Shown: positions 5,233-7,888 of the stretch, in pieces | Numbering within the stretch: position 1 is the first letter of the stretch | Layout of the letters: each line of letters starts with the position of its first letter | Assembly: GCA_025450375.1 (NCBI GenBank) | Contig: JANWHO010000044.1 | Location: forward strand, 1-7,888 | DNA from: Chloroflexota bacterium | GTDB taxonomy: Bacteria; Chloroflexota; UBA5177; JANWHV01 | DNA length: 7,888 bases | Direction of reading: 5' to 3' | Notes under the pieces: generated by a model | What the model was told of the DNA's origin: nothing | The model's database searches: none | The model's input: only the letters and a program-made list of their open reading frames with translations | Translations under genes and position numbers: made by a program

Positions 5233-7019
5233 CGGATGCTCCTCTCGTACGCTGCCCTGGATAGTCCCTTGAGACGCGGTACGCCCCGGCCAGAGGTGCC
5301 GCGGGGAGAGAGATCCTGGCGAATAGACGGCGCTACCCGGCCAGCCTGACGATTCCGACTCAGGACGTTCTCCTTGTCGCTGATCAGATAGTCGGCGGTG
5401 CGGGCCGCAAGGGCCTGGATGGTCAGGCCGGGATTGGCCGAGCCCTGGGTGGGCAGAATGCTGCCGTCGCAGATGAAGAGATTGGCAATGTCATGCGCTT
5501 GACCGAAGCCATCCACCACCGAGGTCTTGGGATCGCTGCCCATGCGCGCCGCGCCGACCAGATGGGCGTAGCGCGCTTCTTGCACCACTTCCTCCGCCCC
5601 AGCCGCCCACATCACATCCTCGGTTACCTTCCGCCCATAACTGATCAGTTTCTTGTCGTTGTCGTGTAGAGCGAAGGTGATCTTGGCCACCGGAAGCCCG
5701 TATTTGTCCGTTTCCTCGGCCAACTCGACCCGATTGTCCTCCCAGGGGAGGATTTCACCCAGAAGGCCGAAGGCGGACCAATGGTTGTAGTCCATCATCC
5801 CGCGGCGCATCTCCCAGCCCCAGGCCCCTTTCGCCGCCATCAACTGCTTGGCGAAGGCGATCGGGAGCGGGCCCACGGTCTGGATCGCGAAGCCGCGGAC
5901 GAAATCTTGCTTGGGGTCGGTTTCGTAAAACTCCTCGGTGAGGGCGTTCGCGGGCGGCCCCTTATACATGCGGATCAGATCGGGAAAGCGCCCCATGATC
6001 ACGTTTCCCGCCTGGGCCATCAGGTACCTGCCCACGGTGCCGCTCGAATTGGCCAGGCCGTTCTCGAAGCCGGGGCAAGCCGAATTCAGCAGCAGGCGGG
6101 GTGTCTCGATGGCATACCCGCAGACCAGGACCAGCTTGGCCTTGAGTTCCACCTCGTGCATCGTTGGGTCAATGTAGATCACGCCGGTAGCGCGCCCATC
6201 GGGCCCCATGGTGATCCGGGAGACCATGCACCTGTCGCGAATCTCGGCCCCGTGACGAATCGCATCGGGGACATGGCTCACCAGCGTACTTTGCTTGGCC
6301 CCCACCTTGCAGCCCTGAATGCAGAAACCGCGGTAAATACAGTGCGGGCGGTCGGCATGCGACCCAGCGTTGATCGCCACCGGGCCGCCAATACTGACCC
6401 GAATCCCGAGTTTGGTACAGCCCTTGACCAGCGTGTCGCTGACCCCCGCCGTGGGATGAGGGCCGTAGGGGTAACCGTGCGGATCGCCCCAGGGATAATA
6501 CGCGGGGCCGGAGACCGGAATCTCCTTTTCCATCAGCGCGTAGTACGGCTTGAGATCCCAGTACGAAATCGGCCAGTCGGCCCCCAGTCCGGTATCCGAG
6601 TAGACCGTGAAATCGGAAGGATGAAAGCGGGGCGTGAAGCCGGCCCAGTGTACGGAACCCCCTCCTACCCCCTGCCCGCTGTTGTTGGCCCCGAAGGTGA
6701 GCGGGTTCGGGCCGCCGGTAATCCGCGGGTTGTTCCAATACAGTTTGTAGGAACCCGCCTCATCCGATACCCAGTCGCGCTCCACATCCCAGAAGGGCCC
6801 TGCCTCCAGGCCAACCACCCTGAAGCCGGCTCTGGCCAGTCGTTGCAGCAACACCCCGCCCGCCGAGCCAACCCCCACAATGCAAACATCCACCTCCTCG
6901 TCGAGGGGATATCGCCGCATCGGAACGTCGATTTTCTCGATTGGGCCCAGCATAGGCCCGTCGGGCCTGGCTCCGTTTATAGGGCCGCCAAGCGGCGCCC
7001 GCAAGCGTGCGAGACTCAA
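5229..7019 (-). CDS. GMC-family FAD oxidoreductase (sugar/gluconate dehydrogenase flavoprotein subunit)
   Basis: This flavoprotein would oxidise a sugar or polyol hydroxyl and pass electrons to an external acceptor. Numbered from the TTG start (596 residues, typical of gluconate dehydrogenase large subunits), the FAD-binding VGVGSAGG lies near 48-55 with Glu72 (GLEAG) at the end of the second strand. GGGSVHWAGFTPRF follows near 119-132. The C-terminal GMC signature has His486 (AHLVGAARMG) and Asn529 (SANPGLTIQALAAR), the expected catalytic pair. Cysteines 227, 233 and 237 form C-x5-C-x3-C. The last 45 residues are unusually basic, with ten arginines. I chose TTG at 7019 because GGGAGG stands six bases before it and it overlaps the preceding TGA as TTGA. 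The frame is open back to an ATG at 7151, but that would bury 44 residues in the upstream gene. ATGs at 6953 and 6920 lack ribosome binding sites. No Tat or Sec signal is present. Confidence 0.9.
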   Translation of the reverse strand: MSLARLRAPLGGPINGARPDGPMLGPIEKIDVPMRRYPLDEEVDVCIVGVGSAGGVLLQRLARAGFRVVGLEAGPFWDVERDWVSDEAGSYKLYWNNPRITGGPNPLTFGANNSGQGVGGGSVHWAGFTPRFHPSDFTVYSDTGLGADWPISYWDLKPYYALMEKEIPVSGPAYYPWGDPHGYPYGPHPTAGVSDTLVKGCTKLGIRVSIGGPVAINAGSHADRPHCIYRGFCIQGCKVGAKQSTLVSHVPDAIRHGAEIRDRCMVSRITMGPDGRATGVIYIDPTMHEVELKAKLVLVCGYAIETPRLLLNSACPGFENGLANSSGTVGRYLMAQAGNVIMGRFPDLIRMYKGPPANALTEEFYETDPKQDFVRGFAIQTVGPLPIAFAKQLMAAKGAWGWEMRRGMMDYNHWSAFGLLGEILPWEDNRVELAEETDKYGLPVAKITFALHDNDKKLISYGRKVTEDVMWAAGAEEVVQEARYAHLVGAARMGSDPKTSVVDGFGQAHDIANLFICDGSILPTQGSANPGLTIQALAARTADYLISDKENVLSRNRQAGRVAPSIRQDLSPRGTSGRGVPRLKGLSRAAYERSIR

Positions 7020-7843
7020 TGTGATCCTCCCTGTCCGCCTCCGGACTGGTCCGCGCCGGGATGCGACGATGATGGACCGCTGGCGGTGTCGCCAACCGAC
7101 AGCGTGGTGGGAGGCGGCGCCCAGGCATAGCGCCTCTCCCGTACTTCCCACGGTTCCGGCTCGCCGCGCTCCAAGCGCATGTAGCCGCGTGGATAGGCCG
7201 GACCGCCGAAGCCGATTTCATCCCAGGCGAACGGGTGGGCGTAATACACTTCCACCGCGTCCTGAATCAGCATGGCCCAGTAATACTTCACCGACATCTG
7301 CCGCCAGATCTCCTCGCCCGCCGGCGGCTGGCCATCATGAATGGTGCGGAGAACCTCGTCCTGCTCGGTCGGTCCGAGAGTAATGAACGGCGTGGCATGA
7401 ATGTGGCGGGCAATCGCCTCTATGGCCCGCAGGCCGAGCCGGTGCGCGGGGCCGTCGGGCGGCATGCTGTCGTAGCGATAGCCGTCGATCCGCCCGAAGT
7501 AGAGACGCTCGTCAATGAAGGGAAGGATGGGGATCCTGTGCTCCGCGTCGCGATCATCTTGGGGCAGTACGCGGTCCAAAACCGCCTGCATCAGCACCGC
7601 TTCCTCGGGAGTGAAAAAACGGATGGGCGGTATGTCCCGAACCCGCGCGAGCACGACCGTCCGCGTGGCCTCATCCCAGAAGTTTTGCTGGCTGAGCGTA
7701 CTAAAGCCAGGATAGTAGAGAGGCTGAGCCCGCGGCGGCAGCGGTCGCTGTGTGGCAGGATCGACCGGAAGCAGATCTGGTCGAGAGACCTTCCCCGATT
7801 TGGGAAGGGCGGATGGGCCGTCCTTGCTATTCCGCCTGCCCAT
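7016..7843 (-). CDS. Gluconate 2-dehydrogenase subunit 3 family protein
   Basis: This is the small partner subunit of a GMC-type sugar dehydrogenase, needed in known systems for folding, export or activity of the flavoprotein encoded just after it. Family features in this 275-residue protein are RFFTPEEAVLMQAVLDRVLPQDD starting at 75, PFIDERL (108-114), GYRYDSMPPD (121-130) and the closing YYAHPFAWDEIGFGGPAYPRGYMRL starting at 200. Classic members carry a Tat signal that exports the complex. Here the N-terminus (MGRRNSKDG and a proline-rich stretch to about 45) has no hydrophobic core, so the complex may stay in the cytoplasm. The C-terminus after 241 is a Pro/Ser/Gly-rich, probably disordered tail. 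The start is ATG with GGAGG eight bases upstream; the frame is open to the window edge but has no other usual start. Its TGA overlaps the TTG start of the flavoprotein gene. Confidence 0.87.
   Translation of the reverse strand: MGRRNSKDGPSALPKSGKVSRPDLLPVDPATQRPLPPRAQPLYYPGFSTLSQQNFWDEATRTVVLARVRDIPPIRFFTPEEAVLMQAVLDRVLPQDDRDAEHRIPILPFIDERLYFGRIDGYRYDSMPPDGPAHRLGLRAIEAIARHIHATPFITLGPTEQDEVLRTIHDGQPPAGEEIWRQMSVKYYWAMLIQDAVEVYYAHPFAWDEIGFGGPAYPRGYMRLERGEPEPWEVRERRYAWAPPPTTLSVGDTASGPSSSHPGADQSGGGQGGSH
7017..7031 (-). promoter_or_regulatory. Ribosome binding site and TTG start for the GMC oxidoreductase
   Basis: GGGAGG at 7031-7026 is followed by the six-base spacer ATCACA and a TTG at 7019-7017. 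The TTG shares two bases with the TGA (7018-7016) that ends the subunit 3-like gene. This is the only candidate start for the flavoprotein with a good ribosome binding site, and it decides the start called here. Confidence 0.75.
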
Positions 7844-7888
7844 CAGTCCGCCCTCCGCAACAAGCTGGCCAGTATGCCCATGAAGCCG
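7843..7888 (-). CDS. C-terminal end of an upstream gene, cut by the window edge
   Basis: One minus-strand frame enters from the right edge and ends with GFMGILASLLRRAD and a TGA at 7845-7843. The final A of this stop is the first base of the ATG of the subunit 3-like gene (TGATG), an arrangement typical of coupled operon genes and in keeping with the next two junctions. The 14 visible residues are hydrophobic and then basic, which would suit the cytoplasmic end of a membrane helix, but the family cannot be told. The neighbouring frame is also open here, so the call rests on the overlap pattern. Confidence 0.5.
   Translation of the reverse strand, partial: GFMGILASLLRRAD

Noticed and set aside
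5781..7130. A 449-codon plus-strand open frame opposite the GMC oxidoreductase
   Set aside because: No recognisable domain, low-complexity composition, and full overlap with a gene whose FAD and catalytic motifs are clear.
7020..7151. N-terminal extension of the GMC oxidoreductase to an ATG at 7151
   Set aside because: The extra 44 residues lie wholly inside the upstream gene and read as out-of-frame, Arg-rich sequence. The TTG at 7019 has a far better ribosome binding site and an operon-style overlap.

Overview
This is a GC-rich bacterial window in which every credible gene lies on the minus strand and is packed head to tail. Read in the direction of transcription (from high to low coordinates), it holds: the last residues of an unidentified upstream gene; a gluconate 2-dehydrogenase subunit 3-like protein; a GMC-family FAD oxidoreductase; a xylose-isomerase-like TIM-barrel protein; a large (alpha/alpha)6-barrel glycoside hydrolase or phosphorylase; an encapsulated-ferritin-like protein (EncFtn); a 65-residue single-pass membrane protein; a D-2-hydroxyacid dehydrogenase; a 76-residue glutaredoxin-like protein; and probably the start of one more gene at the left edge. 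Junctions are TGATG, TTGA and ATGA overlaps or gaps of 2 to 44 bases. I see no terminator or convincing promoter between genes, so a single transcription unit entered from beyond the right edge is likely.

The right half (about 1880 to 7843) looks like a sugar-oxidation cassette. The subunit 3-like protein and the GMC flavoprotein match the two-component, non-NAD dehydrogenases that oxidise gluconate, glucose or the C3 of glycosides. The TIM-barrel protein belongs to the sugar isomerase/epimerase superfamily, which includes enzymes acting on 3-keto sugars. The glycosidase-like enzyme would supply or cleave the oligosaccharide. Neither dehydrogenase subunit shows a Tat or Sec signal. The flavoprotein has a Cys-x5-Cys-x3-Cys stretch reminiscent of the iron-sulfur site of bacterial FAD glucose dehydrogenases.

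The left half (1 to 1852) is redox and iron related. The EncFtn-like protein keeps the ferroxidase residues of the family but has an acidic tail in place of a recognisable encapsulin-targeting peptide, and no shell gene is in view. A tiny membrane protein follows it by 10 bases. The hydroxyacid dehydrogenase could reduce a 2-keto acid or 2-keto sugar acid formed downstream of sugar oxidation, and the glutaredoxin-like protein follows 2 bases later.

The organism cannot be named from this window. High GC, these gene families and the absence of phage or transposon genes fit a free-living environmental bacterium; a Chloroflexota-like or similar lineage is only a guess. No RNA gene, CRISPR array or mobile element was seen, and no stretch over 300 bases lacks a gene.
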